Assembly: GCF_012843265.1 (NCBI RefSeq)
Contig: NZ_JABAIT010000010.1
Coordinates: 1 to 64,000, forward strand
Reading direction: 5' to 3'
DNA from: Bacillus sp. DNRA2
Lineage (GTDB): Bacteria; Bacillota; Bacilli; Bacillales; Cytobacillaceae
DNA length: 64,000 bases
Under the pieces are notes generated by a model. That model had not been told where the DNA came from. It did no database searches and was given only the letters and a program-made list of their open reading frames with translations. Made by a program: the position numbers and the translations under genes. Shown in pieces: positions 50,839 through 59,995 of this stretch (the stretch's first letter is position 1; every line of letters begins with the position of its first letter).

Positions 50839-50977
50839 GCTAAGGCCTCCCTGTACATATTTAGACGTTTATATCCGTGACTCCGTCTCTATTTTTAATG
50901 ATAATATTTTAGAATGTTGGTGGATATAAGACATTTTGTTTATTTTGTGTAAAAAATGAAGCAGTCTTAGGGTTTGG

Positions 50978-51244
50978 CTAAAAATTCGATGAAAAATAAA
51001 TGATTAGTGCAGCATGTACAATTGCTAGGAATGGAAATCCTAGTTTAAAAGAAGTGTGCTTTGTTTTATGATGAAATACGTACATAGCAATCGTCATTGC
51101 AAAGGCGCCACCCATTGCCGCTGTGAGCCAAAGTGTACGCTCAGAAATGCGATATTCATGCTTTTTCGCCCGCCTTTTATCTTCCCCCATAATATAGAAT
51201 CCAACTGCGTTAACGATTACTAAAAACCATGTCATGACGTTCAA
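50978..51244 (-). CDS. ysdA: DUF1294 membrane protein YsdA
   Basis: This 88-residue protein of the DUF1294 family has three hydrophobic segments (about 3-19, 37-56 and 66-85). The basic stretch GEDKRRAKKHEYRISERTLW lies between the first two, and HKTKHTSFKLGFP follows. The function is unknown. The start is a TTG at 51244 with AGGAGGT seven bases upstream. In B. subtilis ysdA lies close to rplT, which fits this position. Confidence 0.88.
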   Translation of the reverse strand: MNVMTWFLVIVNAVGFYIMGEDKRRAKKHEYRISERTLWLTAAMGGAFAMTIAMYVFHHKTKHTSFKLGFPFLAIVHAALIIYFSSNF

Positions 51245-51328
51245 TGATTTAACCTCCTGGTTATTACTTGTATAATGTTTAAATTTTTTCTAAAATTAAT
51301 ATATTACAATAAAGAATGGAGATAAAAT

Positions 51329-52240
51329 ATGGAAATCCGAAAACAACGTCCTGTCCCTATATCTTTAAAGTATATGAGGTCGTTAAACACAAGATCAAAG
51401 TTAACTGACAAAGAACGACTTTACTATTCTAATTTAGAAAAAGGTTATGCCGGAGAACTCACCTTCGATCAACTACTACTCAAAAACCTCTCACTTAACT
51501 GCCTCATCTTAAATGATCTCTTACTTGAAGCGAACAACACCGAATTTCAAAACGATACTTTTTTAATCTCACAAAACACATTATACCTATTTGATGTCAA
51601 AAATTTCGAAGGGGATTTTTTTATCGAAGACAATAAATGGTATACCTTTCCAAAAAATGATAGGAAAAATCCCATGCTTCAATTAGAAAGAAGTGAAACA
51701 GCCATTCGCCAATTAATACGCGAGCTAGGCTTTAAAATTACTGTTAAACCATACCTTATTTTCGTTAACCCCGAGTTCCACCTATACCATTCTACACCAA
51801 ATTTGCCTATCATCCATCCAACCCAGCTAAATCGATTCATAAATAAGCTAAATAAAACACCTTCGTCGTTGCACGAAATGCATTATGATCTCGCTGAACA
51901 ATTGATATCTTTACATCAACCTGTGTCAAAGAATATGAAAATTCCAGCCTTTAGCTATCAAACGATTGATAAAGGAATGATGTGCGGGAGGTGTTTTTCG
52001 TTAGAAACAGTGGTGATTGAAAATAAATTCATTTGTAGGAAATGTGGTTGTATCGAAGTTGTAGATAATGCAGTTTTACGAAATGTGGAGGAATTGAGGT
52101 TTCTTTTTCCGGAGTTAAGAATTACTACAAAGTTGGTTCATGAGTGGTGTGGTATGGGGCTTTCTAAGAAAACAATTAGGAGGTTGTTGGCAAAAAAATA
52201 TAATCTTGTTTTGTTCGGACCATCTTCTTACTATATTTAG
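51329..52240 (+). CDS. NERD-domain protein with C-terminal zinc ribbon
   Basis: This 303-residue protein of the nuclease-related NERD family has a GYAGE motif at 39-43 and a nuclease-like core, FQNDTFLISQNTLYLFDVKNFEGDF, at about 73-97, which resembles the D...(D/E)xK pattern of restriction-type nucleases. C-terminally Cys219, Cys222, Cys236 and Cys239 form a likely zinc ribbon. A basic, helical tail follows (about 255-303). Activity is unproven. It is one of only three plus-strand genes, is AT-rich with short synonymous codon bias unlike its neighbours, and lies beside a 52-bp repeat array. It may have been acquired. Confidence 0.8.
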   Translation: MEIRKQRPVPISLKYMRSLNTRSKLTDKERLYYSNLEKGYAGELTFDQLLLKNLSLNCLILNDLLLEANNTEFQNDTFLISQNTLYLFDVKNFEGDFFIEDNKWYTFPKNDRKNPMLQLERSETAIRQLIRELGFKITVKPYLIFVNPEFHLYHSTPNLPIIHPTQLNRFINKLNKTPSSLHEMHYDLAEQLISLHQPVSKNMKIPAFSYQTIDKGMMCGRCFSLETVVIENKFICRKCGCIEVVDNAVLRNVEELRFLFPELRITTKLVHEWCGMGLSKKTIRRLLAKKYNLVLFGPSSYYI

Positions 52241-52259
52241 GATAAGCGGTAAGGTGAGG

Positions 52260-52466
52260 GACTTCTTATCGTTACCACCCAATCATTTTTTGCACCGCCA
52301 CGGGCACGATAGACTTCTTATCGTTACCACCTAATCATTTTTTGCACCGCCACGGGCACGATAGACTTCTTATCGTTACCTCCCAATCATTTTTTGCACC
52401 GCCACGGGCACGATAGACTTCTTATCGTTACCTCCCAATCATTTTTTGCACCGCCACGGGCACGAT
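52260..52466. repeat. Tandem array of 52-bp near-identical repeats, array 2
   Basis: Four contiguous units of 52 bp begin at 52260, 52312, 52364 and 52416; the last lacks one base. They differ only at a few positions (ACCACCCAATC, ACCACCTAATC, ACCTCCCAATC). The junction core GGGCACGATA, seven bases, TATCGTTACC is the same as the most conserved part of array 1 near lonA, which has the same period. ACGATA and TATCGT can pair. The array lies between the NERD gene and the convergent rplT terminator. Confidence 0.95.
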
Positions 52467-52487
52467 TCACACAAAAATTCCAAAATC

Positions 52488-52520
52488 AAAAAAACCACCC
52501 TCTCAACTCGAGAGGGTGGC
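52488..52520 (-). terminator. Terminator of infC-rpmI-rplT
   Basis: CCACCCTCTC and GAGAGGGTGG form a perfect 10-bp stem with a five-base loop, followed by TTTTTTT on the minus strand. It lies about 25 bp after the rplT stop. Confidence 0.93.
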
Positions 52521-52545
52521 CTACTACTTATCATACATTCAATGA

Positions 52546-52905
52546 TTACTTATTGAATTGTTGTTTAGCAACGTCTGCTAATTGTGCGAATCCTTGAGCA
52601 TCAGAGATAGCTAAGTCAGCAAGCATTTTGCGGTTAACTTCGATACCAGCAAGCTTTAATCCATGCATTAAACGGCTATATGAAAGACCGTTGATGCGTG
52701 CAGCTGCGTTGATACGAGTGATCCAAAGTTTGCGGAAGTCGCGTTTTTTCTGGCGACGGTCACGAAATGCATATTGTAATGATTTCATAACCTGTTGGTT
52801 AGCAACTTTGTATAATGTATGTTTAGAACCGAAATAACCTTTTGCTAATTTAAGAACTTTTTTACGACGCTTGCGCGTAACTGTACCGCCTTTTACACGT
52901 GGCAT
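52546..52905 (-). CDS. rplT: 50S ribosomal protein L20
   Basis: This is a primary 23S rRNA-binding protein, 119 residues, needed for early 50S assembly. The basic N-terminal extension [20 protein letters not shown] leads to the globular domain with [10 protein letters not shown] near the end. In Bacillus L20 also represses its own operon through the leader upstream of infC, and such a leader is present here. It is the last gene of infC-rpmI-rplT. Confidence 0.98.
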   Translation of the reverse strand: MPRVKGGTVTRKRRKKVLKLAKGYFGSKHTLYKVANQQVMKSLQYAFRDRRQKKRDFRKLWITRINAAARINGLSYSRLMHGLKLAGIEVNRKMLADLAISDAQGFAQLADVAKQQFNK

Positions 52906-52936
52906 GTGTTTTCCCTCCTATATGAATCGTTCGAGA

Positions 52937-53137
52937 TTACTTAAGATTAGTTAATAAGAAACGAATGCGTTTGAAATCGCCTTTTGAAACCATTCCACTT
53001 TTACGAAGCTTACGCTTAGCTTTAGTAGATTTGTTTGCAAATAAGTGGCTAGTATAAGCGTGGTCACGCTTTAATTTACCTGTTCCAGTTTTTTTGAAAC
53101 GCTTAGCAGCGCCACGGTGAGTTTTCATTTTTGGCAT
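52937..53137 (-). CDS. rpmI: 50S ribosomal protein L35
   Basis: This small, very basic ribosomal protein has 66 residues. The sequence starts [20 protein letters not shown], the family signature. It lies 16 bp after infC and 31 bp before rplT in the conserved three-gene operon. Confidence 0.98.
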   Translation of the reverse strand: MPKMKTHRGAAKRFKKTGTGKLKRDHAYTSHLFANKSTKAKRKLRKSGMVSKGDFKRIRFLLTNLK

Positions 53138-53153
53138 TAGAGCTTCCTCCTTG

Positions 53154-53669
53154 TTACTTGTCGTTTTTAGGTGCTAAGACCATAAACATGCTACGGCCGT
53201 CCATTTTTGGATGTGATTCCACACTTGCAACCTCTGTGCAAGCTTCCGCAAAACGAACCAATACACGTTGACCGATTTCTTTATGAGTAATGGCACGTCC
53301 TTTGAAACGGATCGATGCTTTTACTTTATCGCCTTTTTCCAAGAATTTAATGGCATTTTTTAACTTTGTGTTAAAGTCATGCTCTTCAATGGTTGGGCTT
53401 AAACGGACTTCTTTAGTCGTAATAATCTTTTGATTTTTACGAGCTTCTTTTTCTTTCTTTTGTTGCTCGAAGCGGAATTTTCCGTAGTCCATGATACGGG
53501 CTACTGGAGGCTTAGCATTCGGAGCGACTAACACGAGATCAAGATTGACACGCGTAGCAATTTCTAACGCTTCAATTTTTGACTTAATCCCCAACTGCTC
53601 GCCATTTTGGTCAATGAGACGAACTTCACGGGCACGAATACCCTCGTTTAACAACATGTCTTTACTAAT
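53154..53669 (-). CDS. infC: Translation initiation factor IF-3
   Basis: This factor keeps the 30S subunit free and checks the start codon and initiator tRNA. The product is 171 residues if it starts at the ATT at 53669, with GGAGGT eight bases upstream and the conserved N-terminus (I/M)[18 protein letters not shown]. The ATT start is known for infC, because IF-3 limits its own translation through a rare start codon. In-frame codons further upstream run through the ribosome-binding site and are not used. The N-domain, the lysine-rich linker near residue 80 and the C-domain ([15 protein letters not shown]) are intact. Confidence 0.95.
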   Translation of the reverse strand: MSKDMLLNEGIRAREVRLIDQNGEQLGIKSKIEALEIATRVNLDLVLVAPNAKPPVARIMDYGKFRFEQQKKEKEARKNQKIITTKEVRLSPTIEEHDFNTKLKNAIKFLEKGDKVKASIRFKGRAITHKEIGQRVLVRFAEACTEVASVESHPKMDGRSMFMVLAPKNDK

Positions 53670-53789
53670 AGTTAGACACCTCCAAGGTTTTTTCAGCGAA
53701 TACAACGTTTGAATCAAGAATTCGAATCGGATTAAAGCGGAAAGCTTCCCTCCAAATCTCACCAATTGATTAGCACAAAGTTGAATCGA

Positions 53790-53963
53790 CAGATCATAAA
53801 CCGCTTATAATGCAAATAAAAAAGTGTGGGCGCAATACACCCACACTTACGTTAACATACAATAATAAACATGTTTATCCGTAAACCTACCGACAGCTTC
53901 TATAGCGTCAATCAGGTGAGAAGCGGGTGCTTCTTCTTTTCTCAAACTCGTATTCAATTTACC
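53790..53963 (-). ncRNA. L20-type autoregulatory leader of infC-rpmI-rplT
   Basis: The approximately 290-nt leader upstream of infC ends in a terminator, AAGTGTGGG and CCCACACTT with TTTTTT, at 53822-53848. The sequence upstream of it (53870-53960) can form competing stems, for example AGAAGCGGG against CTTCTTC. In B. subtilis L20 binds this leader and promotes premature termination. Position and architecture agree; the exact L20-binding fold was not worked out. Confidence 0.75.
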
Positions 53964-53969
53964 TTGATA

Positions 53970-53999
53970 ACTATATCATAAACCTAGACGATGTGTCAA
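53970..53999 (-). promoter_or_regulatory. Sigma-A promoter of infC operon
   Basis: On the minus strand a perfect TTGACA (53994-53999), an 18-bp spacer and TATAGT (53970-53975) precede the L20 leader. Confidence 0.8.
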
Positions 54000-54094
54000 A
54001 CGATGTTTTTATAACAACAAAGAGAATCTTAACACATAGACTTGATTTTTGACAAGAACTTTTTTATTTTAACAAAAATCAAAAAGCGATTACG

Positions 54095-56026
54095 TTACCG
54101 AGATACTTCTGCTTTTATATCAGTTAAGAATTGCTCAAACGCTACTGTTTCTGAGTTTTGCTCACCATATTTACGCATGTTGACAGACTTAGATTCTACC
54201 TCTTTGTCACCAACAACAAGCATATATGGAATTTTTTGCATTTGTGCTTCGCGGATTTTGTAGCCGATTTTTTCATTACGACCGTCCAATTCCACACGGA
54301 AGCCTGCAGCTTTAAGTTGAGCTTGAACTTCTTTCGCATATTCAAAATGAACATCTGGTGAAACCGGAATCACTTGAACTTGAACAGGTGCAAGCCATGT
54401 TGGGAATGCTCCTTTATACTCCTCAATCAAGAAGGCAACAAAGCGCTCCATTGTTGATACAACACCACGGTGGATAACAACCGGACGATGTTGTTTGCCG
54501 TCTTCACCAACGTAAGTTAAATCAAAGCGTTCAGGTAACAAGAAGTCTAGCTGTACAGTAGATAGTGTTTCATCCTTACCTAGAGCAGTTTTGACCTGAA
54601 CATCTAGCTTCGGACCATAGAATGCCGCTTCGCCTTCCGCCTCGTAATAGTCAAGACCTAAGTCATCCATTGCTTCCTTCAGCATGCTTTGCGCTTTTTC
54701 CCACATCGCATCATCATCAAAATATTTTTCAGTATCTTGTGGATCACGATAAGATAAACGGAAGGAATAATCACCAAGATTGAAATCCTTATAAACCTCT
54801 AAAATTAGATTTACAACGCGTTTGAACTCATCCTTAATTTGATCCGGACGAACGAATACGTGAGCATCATTTAATGTCATTCCACGGACCCGTTGTAAGC
54901 CGGATAAAGCTCCAGACATTTCATAGCGGTGCATTGTGCCTAATTCTGCAATACGAATTGGCAGTTCACGGTAGCTATGAATTCCATTTTTGTAAACCAT
55001 CATATGGTGCGGACAGTTCATCGGACGTAAAACGAGCTGTTCATTGTCCATGTCCATAATCGGGAACATATCTTCTTGATAGTGGTCCCAGTGCCCAGAA
55101 GTTTTGTATAAATCTACACTTCCCATAATTGGAGTATAGACATGATCGTAACCTAGGCTAACCTCTTTATCGACGATATAGCGCTCGATGATACGACGGA
55201 TTGTTGCGCCTTTTGGAAGCCACAATGGTAAACCTTGACCAACCAATTGCGAGTTTGTGAAAATGTTCAACTCTTTACCAATTTTACGGTGGTCACGTTC
55301 CTTTGCTTCTTCTAATAAACGTAAGTGCTCAGCAAGGTCTTCTTTCTTGAAGAAAGCTGTTCCGTAAATACGTTGAAGCATTTTATTGTCGCTATCGCCG
55401 CGCCAGTAAGCTCCGGCAATGCTTAACAATTTAAACTCTTTAATTTTGCCGGTTGAAGGTACATGTACCCCGCGGCAAAGGTCAAAGAAATCACCTTGCT
55501 TATAAATTGTTACTGTCTCGTCTTCAGGAATGGCTTCAATTAATTCTAGTTTATATTCGTCGCCAATTTCCTTGTAAAGTTTGACTGCGTCATTGCGACT
55601 TACTTCTTCGCGAACTACATCGACGTTTTCTTTTACGATTTTCGCCATTTCTTTTTCGATAAGTGGAAGATCTTCTGGAGTTAACGATTGCTCAAGGTCG
55701 ATATCGTAGTAGAAACCACCTTCAATAACCGGTCCAACTCCTAGTTTTACGTCTTTATATAAGCGCTTGATGGCTTGTGCCATAAGGTGTGCCGTGCTGT
55801 GACGAAGCACCTCGAGCGCGTCCTGATGTTCTGGTGTAACAATTTCGATTGCTCCGTCTTCTTCGATAGCACGGCGAAGGTCAACCATATTTCCGTTCAG
55901 TTTACCGGCAATGGCTTTCTTTTTTAATCCCGGACTAATGGAAGCAGCAATATCTTCTGTTGTCGTTCCTTTAGGAAACTCCTTCACTGCTCCATCTGGA
56001 AACGCAATCTTAACAACATCTGCCAT
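54095..56026 (-). CDS. thrS: Threonyl-tRNA synthetase
   Basis: This class II synthetase, 643 residues, charges tRNA-Thr and edits mis-acylated serine. An N-terminal TGS domain (about 1-62) is followed by the editing domain with [15 protein letters not shown] near residue 77 and the Cys-containing [10 protein letters not shown] near 185. The catalytic core has the zinc ligands in [10 protein letters not shown] near 335, and motif 3 reads [14 protein letters not shown]. The anticodon-binding domain closes the protein. AAAGGAGG precedes the ATG. Expression is under a Thr T-box. Confidence 0.97.
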   Translation of the reverse strand: MADVVKIAFPDGAVKEFPKGTTTEDIAASISPGLKKKAIAGKLNGNMVDLRRAIEEDGAIEIVTPEHQDALEVLRHSTAHLMAQAIKRLYKDVKLGVGPVIEGGFYYDIDLEQSLTPEDLPLIEKEMAKIVKENVDVVREEVSRNDAVKLYKEIGDEYKLELIEAIPEDETVTIYKQGDFFDLCRGVHVPSTGKIKEFKLLSIAGAYWRGDSDNKMLQRIYGTAFFKKEDLAEHLRLLEEAKERDHRKIGKELNIFTNSQLVGQGLPLWLPKGATIRRIIERYIVDKEVSLGYDHVYTPIMGSVDLYKTSGHWDHYQEDMFPIMDMDNEQLVLRPMNCPHHMMVYKNGIHSYRELPIRIAELGTMHRYEMSGALSGLQRVRGMTLNDAHVFVRPDQIKDEFKRVVNLILEVYKDFNLGDYSFRLSYRDPQDTEKYFDDDAMWEKAQSMLKEAMDDLGLDYYEAEGEAAFYGPKLDVQVKTALGKDETLSTVQLDFLLPERFDLTYVGEDGKQHRPVVIHRGVVSTMERFVAFLIEEYKGAFPTWLAPVQVQVIPVSPDVHFEYAKEVQAQLKAAGFRVELDGRNEKIGYKIREAQMQKIPYMLVVGDKEVESKSVNMRKYGEQNSETVAFEQFLTDIKAEVSR

Positions 56027-56096
56027 TGATAAATCCTCCTTTATAAATTGTAACGCTTTAACGCAGTGGGGGACTGTCCCCCACCGCTTTAAAGCA

Positions 56097-56345
56097 TAAA
56101 AAAACCCGTCCCTATAAGAAGGGACGAGTTGTGTACACGTGGTTCCACCCTAGTTCACAATTTTCCGCGAAACACTTCCACCCGCGAAAAACGACTTTGG
56201 TTCTGGTAACGGCAGTTCGCCGTCAGCTATTACTAATGAAACTCGGGCCACAGTTAGCGCGATAATTTCCATCATATTCACAGCTGAAGCTCAAAGGTGG
56301 TAAGCATTCGATTCGTGCTAGGAAGCTTCCAGCCAAGTCTTCCCT
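56097..56345 (-). ncRNA. T-box leader of thrS, threonine specifier
   Basis: On the minus strand the T-box core GGGTGGAACCACG is at 56138-56150. The specifier loop reads GCTTACCACCTTTGAG with codon ACC (56299-56301) for threonine. The terminator uses ACCCGTCCC and GGGACGAGT at 56101-56131 with a T-run. The arrangement is the classical one, with the antiterminator competing with the terminator 5' arm. Confidence 0.93.
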
Positions 56346-56399
56346 CTCTAGAAACCGTAAAAGAATACCCATGTCCTTATCATCACAATAATGATTCAG

Positions 56400-56428
56400 T
56401 TATTATGTACGTAATTATAGTGTGTCAA
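56400..56428 (-). promoter_or_regulatory. Candidate promoter of thrS
   Basis: On the minus strand a perfect TTGACA (56423-56428) lies 17 bp upstream of TAATAA (56400-56405), with CATAAT overlapping. The -35 is strong and the -10 assignment uncertain. Confidence 0.5.
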
Positions 56429-56438
56429 TTCAGGAAAA

Positions 56439-57311
56439 TCAAGGGATTCTTTTATCAATTTCCGAACACTTATTTCTGCGTTCATAAAAGGCTGTCACGC
56501 TTTCAATCAAAACTCTTTCCTCAAAAATATTACAGATCGTGCGAATTAAAGGCTGTTCAGGTTCCTTGCTGTATAAATATATATTTTCAGGAGCTATCGA
56601 TAATAGCGGTGCAATTGTCGTGGAATCTACATAAACAGGATGATTAAATAAGAGCTTACGATCAATCATTTTCGTTAATTGCATCCGCTTAATTTCCAAA
56701 AATTCACCATCAAAAAATAAAATATCCTCATCAATTAAGATGTGCAGACAATTGACTAACGCAGACCTCGTCGAAATAAATTCACGTAGCGTTTGAATAA
56801 ACATTTGATAATCTTGTTCCATTTTGTACTCATCTATCGAAAGCTCGACATACCGTTCAAGTCTTGAGCAAAATTCCCGCAAGCGAAATTTAACAAACGA
56901 ATCAAAGGAAAAAGAAATATTTCGTTTCATCATGTGATTGATGGCCTGCCTCAGCAGATTTTTCTCCTCGGAATCCTTAATCAACTCTGCCAGTTCACTG
57001 CGTTCGCCTTCTAAAATCGAATGGATAATATCAAGGATTTGTTGAATTTCTTCTTCATCATTATATAAAAAACGCTCTGTGAGGATGGTGCGGAACCAAT
57101 CATCACATTTTGTATAAAGGATAAACTCATAAAAGAGATTTTTAATCTCATAAAAAGCCTGTTCAGTTAAAGCTTCCGTTATTATTTTAATAATCGGCTG
57201 GTCCTCTTCTAGAAGAATATGATTGTCAGGTTGAGAGGTTAGTAGATTGTTTTTGACTAATTGATAAAAAGGCATGGCATCCTCTCGGCACTGAAAGTGG
57301 ATTTCAATCAA
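56439..57311 (-). CDS. ytxC: YtxC-like sporulation protein
   Basis: This 290-residue protein of the YtxC family is largely helical and acidic, with no signal peptide. It starts MIEIHFQCREDAMPFYQLVKNN. The function is unknown; in B. subtilis ytxC lies between dnaI and thrS and the family is described as a putative sporulation protein. The start is a TTG at 57311 with AAAGGGGGG six bases upstream. An in-frame extension to 57395 overlaps the dnaI terminator and is not used. Confidence 0.82.
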   Translation of the reverse strand: MIEIHFQCREDAMPFYQLVKNNLLTSQPDNHILLEEDQPIIKIITEALTEQAFYEIKNLFYEFILYTKCDDWFRTILTERFLYNDEEEIQQILDIIHSILEGERSELAELIKDSEEKNLLRQAINHMMKRNISFSFDSFVKFRLREFCSRLERYVELSIDEYKMEQDYQMFIQTLREFISTRSALVNCLHILIDEDILFFDGEFLEIKRMQLTKMIDRKLLFNHPVYVDSTTIAPLLSIAPENIYLYSKEPEQPLIRTICNIFEERVLIESVTAFYERRNKCSEIDKRIP

Positions 57312-57396
57312 CCAAATCCCCCCTTTTTGAAATCTCTGATTATATGTATATGGGGGGATGTCCAATTTTAGAAGCAGTCGAGTTAGAAGTAACAAT

Positions 57397-57436
57397 AAAA
57401 AAACCAGTGAGAGACGACCAAATCGCTCACTGGTTT
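57397..57436 (-). terminator. Terminator after dnaI
   Basis: AAACCAGTGAG and CTCACTGGTTT form a perfect 11-bp stem, with TTTTTTT following on the minus strand. It lies about 10 bp after the dnaI stop. Confidence 0.9.
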
Positions 57437-57446
57437 TAGAAACTAT

Positions 57447-58379
57447 TTACAAACGGCGATTGGGGCCATCTAGCTGAATCGGTTCGGCTAAATAGCGAAG
57501 TCGTTCCATCACCCGAGCCGCCTTCATTTTCTCCTCTTCGCCGCGCTGCGTATAAGTCAAATGGTGCTCTAACTCATGAAAATCGAAATTAGATGTGAAA
57601 AATGTCGGAAGATTTTCAAGCATCCGATATTGAAGAATTGGGCCTAGTACCTCATCACGGGTCCAGCTTGACATCGTTTCCGCACCAATATCATCGAGCA
57701 TTAACACCGGTTGTTTTTTTATTCCTTCAAGCTTATCGTTCAATGTGGCATCAGCGATTGAATTTTTTAATTCTCGGAATAACTCCGGTACATACACAAT
57801 CATCGATGGAATCTTTTGTTCTGCTAACTCATTGGCGATTGCACCAAGCAAATACGATTTACCAACACCAAATTTACCATACAAATACAAACCCTTTGGT
57901 TTTTTTCCGGCAAGATAATTTTCTACAAACAGATAGGCTTTTTCGACCGCTTGCAATCTACCACTAGTGTTAACATCAATATCCTTAAAGGTTACATGAA
58001 GCATATCCTTTGGAAAATGCATACTTTGGATGAGCTTCTCGTTCTTCCTTTGCTCATCGTACATTACCTGACGCTGACAGCGATCGTACTGAATATCGAT
58101 GGCATTCCTACGTATCAAAAGCTCCGGTTCATACCCCTTCATCAGATTCGCACAATTGTCGAGGCTCGAACAATTTTGGCAACCCTTTTTTTGCGTTGAA
58201 TATTCATAAAGCTTCATTAAGCTTCTTTCGACCATATCATGAGTAATTTCATCTTGATGTTGTGCTAAAAAGGCGCGAACATCTGGATTGTTCATAATCT
58301 CGTGGCGCATTTTTTCATAGCGCTTTTGAAAGCTTTCGTTCGCACCTAACCGCTTTAAAGTATCTCTGATGTTTTCCAT
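57447..58379 (-). CDS. dnaI: Primosomal protein DnaI (helicase loader)
   Basis: This AAA+ ATPase loads the replicative helicase DnaC onto DNA at the origin and at restart sites. It has 310 residues. The N-terminal helicase-binding domain has a zinc-binding set, CQNCSSLDNC, with a further cysteine in QYDRCQRQ. Walker A GKFGVGKS is near residue 168 and Walker B LMLDDIGAE near 230. The sensor motif TSNFDF follows. AGGAGGT lies somewhat far (about 12 bases) from the ATG. It starts 17 bp after dnaB, a conserved pair. Confidence 0.95.
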   Translation of the reverse strand: MENIRDTLKRLGANESFQKRYEKMRHEIMNNPDVRAFLAQHQDEITHDMVERSLMKLYEYSTQKKGCQNCSSLDNCANLMKGYEPELLIRRNAIDIQYDRCQRQVMYDEQRKNEKLIQSMHFPKDMLHVTFKDIDVNTSGRLQAVEKAYLFVENYLAGKKPKGLYLYGKFGVGKSYLLGAIANELAEQKIPSMIVYVPELFRELKNSIADATLNDKLEGIKKQPVLMLDDIGAETMSSWTRDEVLGPILQYRMLENLPTFFTSNFDFHELEHHLTYTQRGEEEKMKAARVMERLRYLAEPIQLDGPNRRL

Positions 58380-58396
58380 TCTGAGCTAGTCACCTC

Positions 58397-59812
58397 CTAT
58401 TTCCGTAAATTTTTTATTTTCTCTTCTAAGGCACGTTTCTTTGCTTCAAAATCAGAGTCTACTACATCAGTTTGGAGCGGCTCTGTAGCAGCCTGATTTT
58501 CATTGCTATCTTTTTCATGAAACCAATCAGGTAATAGTTCAGTCCTAATTGGCTTTTTATTATAACTGGATTGTGGCTTTTTATTTGAATCCTTCTTAGA
58601 CACCCATTGCTGCCTATCTTTATACTCTTTCCGTGCCAAATCCATAGCTTCTTTTACTGTTTTAACTTGCTTACGCCCCCATTGGCTTGCAATTTTCTCA
58701 GTAAAGGCTTTTGGCAATTTCATGTCATTGGTTCTCATGATAAAATCTATCAATACGTTAATAACACCAGGTTCAAGTCGTTGTTGAAACATAATTCCTT
58801 CAAGTAAGCTTAAATCAGCTCTTGAAGGCTCGCCGCCTCCTAGCTCGCGTAAAAATTCTCGGGGGGATTTCGTTTCAAAATAAGCAATCTGTTTTTCTTC
58901 TCTTGTAATCGGTTCATTATGGATGTCTTTGAATGGTAAGGCCTGCGTTTTATCAACAAGGGAAGGCAACCCGCCATGGTGAAATTCATACCAATCCTTC
59001 GCGCAAGTCCGCAATGCGTCAATATTGGTTACACCTTGGTCGGTGGCATCAATGACGATATTTTTCATTTGAATCGCATCAATCCCATATAAATAAGCTA
59101 GCTTACTGATCGCTTCCCGCACCTTATCAGTCAAAGCGCTCTTTGGAACAAGATTTTCTGATAACCCTGCCTCCAAAAGCTCAAAATTAAAAGAAAAATG
59201 CCTTAGTTCAAGGTCTGAAGCTGATTTTCTCCCGATAAATTCCTTCCCCCCATCGACTGTTAAATCATTTGACATGTCTGAATTGATTTTTAAAGCAGAA
59301 GGTGGAAGAATTTCATAAACATCATCAAAGCTTCTCGTCACGTTGCTAAACCCATTATAAACATCGACCCGCTTATGGCTAAAAAATTGTTTGAGGCGTT
59401 GATACTGCTTTGGTCCCAATTTTCGATATAATGGAATGCTAAGCATATCATCTAAGAAAAACTGTTCCGGAGTAAAAGGGGGTTCGAGCTGATAAATGAA
59501 GTTTCGCTCCTTTTCTTCGTTGCGAAGAAGCGTAGTCATCAACCCAATTCCTTCTAGCTTCAATCTTGCTTCATAAATATCATTAAGTTTTAAATCCATC
59601 AGAGTCATGAGTCGATGATGGGTGCTTGCCTCGGACCAAATTCGATTTTCCTCCAATTCAGCCCAAAGCGTCAAATATAAGCTTAAACTTTTTGCACCAA
59701 TTAATGGTTGATATAAAAACGTCAATACTTTTCTGTCATAGTCATGAAGCAGTCCGTTCACGAATACAACATATCGATCGATTGGGATGAGCTCTTGCCA
59801 ATGCTGGGCCAT
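58397..59812 (-). CDS. dnaB: Replication initiation and membrane attachment protein DnaB
   Basis: This is the Firmicute DnaB, a helicase-loading protein and not the helicase itself. It works with DnaD and DnaI at oriC. The 471-residue product has DnaB/DnaD-type helical domains and a C-terminal motif with REFLRELGGGEPSRADL (about residues 305-322). The acidic, lysine-rich tail ends ALEEKIKNLRK. The ATG at 59812, giving MAQHWQELIPIDRY, has AAAGG upstream and matches the usual length; an ATG at 59821 is possible. It is separated from nrdR by a terminator and a dispersed repeat. Confidence 0.93.
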   Translation of the reverse strand: MAQHWQELIPIDRYVVFVNGLLHDYDRKVLTFLYQPLIGAKSLSLYLTLWAELEENRIWSEASTHHRLMTLMDLKLNDIYEARLKLEGIGLMTTLLRNEEKERNFIYQLEPPFTPEQFFLDDMLSIPLYRKLGPKQYQRLKQFFSHKRVDVYNGFSNVTRSFDDVYEILPPSALKINSDMSNDLTVDGGKEFIGRKSASDLELRHFSFNFELLEAGLSENLVPKSALTDKVREAISKLAYLYGIDAIQMKNIVIDATDQGVTNIDALRTCAKDWYEFHHGGLPSLVDKTQALPFKDIHNEPITREEKQIAYFETKSPREFLRELGGGEPSRADLSLLEGIMFQQRLEPGVINVLIDFIMRTNDMKLPKAFTEKIASQWGRKQVKTVKEAMDLARKEYKDRQQWVSKKDSNKKPQSSYNKKPIRTELLPDWFHEKDSNENQAATEPLQTDVVDSDFEAKKRALEEKIKNLRK

Positions 59813-59835
59813 CTTGATCATACCTTTCCCTTATA

Positions 59836-59957
59836 AGAAAAGCGCAAGGCGCCCGTTTATCGGCGACAAGCATAAGACGAGCCGTCTAGAAGGTTGCTTT
59901 TTACCTTCTAGACGGATTGGCTTATGACCTCGAGCCGATGGCGCCTGGAGCTAGACA
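59836..59957. repeat. Dispersed palindromic intergenic repeat, full copy 2
   Basis: This is a close copy of the element at 9788-9912: same ends (GAAAAGCGCAAGGCGCC and GGCGCCTGGAGCTAGAC) and the same inner blocks. The centre holds a perfect 13-bp hairpin, CCGTCTAGAAGGT (59882-59894) facing ACCTTCTAGACGG (59903-59915). In copy 1 the corresponding arms differ but still mostly pair, so the structure is better kept than the sequence. It lies just upstream of the dnaB ribosome-binding site. Confidence 0.85.
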
Positions 59958-59965
59958 ATAAAAAA

Positions 59966-59992
59966 AGAAGAGCTAATTGCTTCATTTAGCTC
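59966..59992 (-). terminator. Terminator after nrdR
   Basis: On the minus strand GAGCTAA and TTAGCTC flank a nine-base loop, followed by TTCTTTTTTT. It lies directly after the nrdR stop and before dnaB. Confidence 0.75.
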
Positions 59993-59995
59993 AGG

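Noticed and set aside
52260-52466. CRISPR array or coding repeat
   Set aside because: Spacer-like parts are nearly identical between units, and 52 is not a multiple of three, so no repeated peptide is encoded in one frame.
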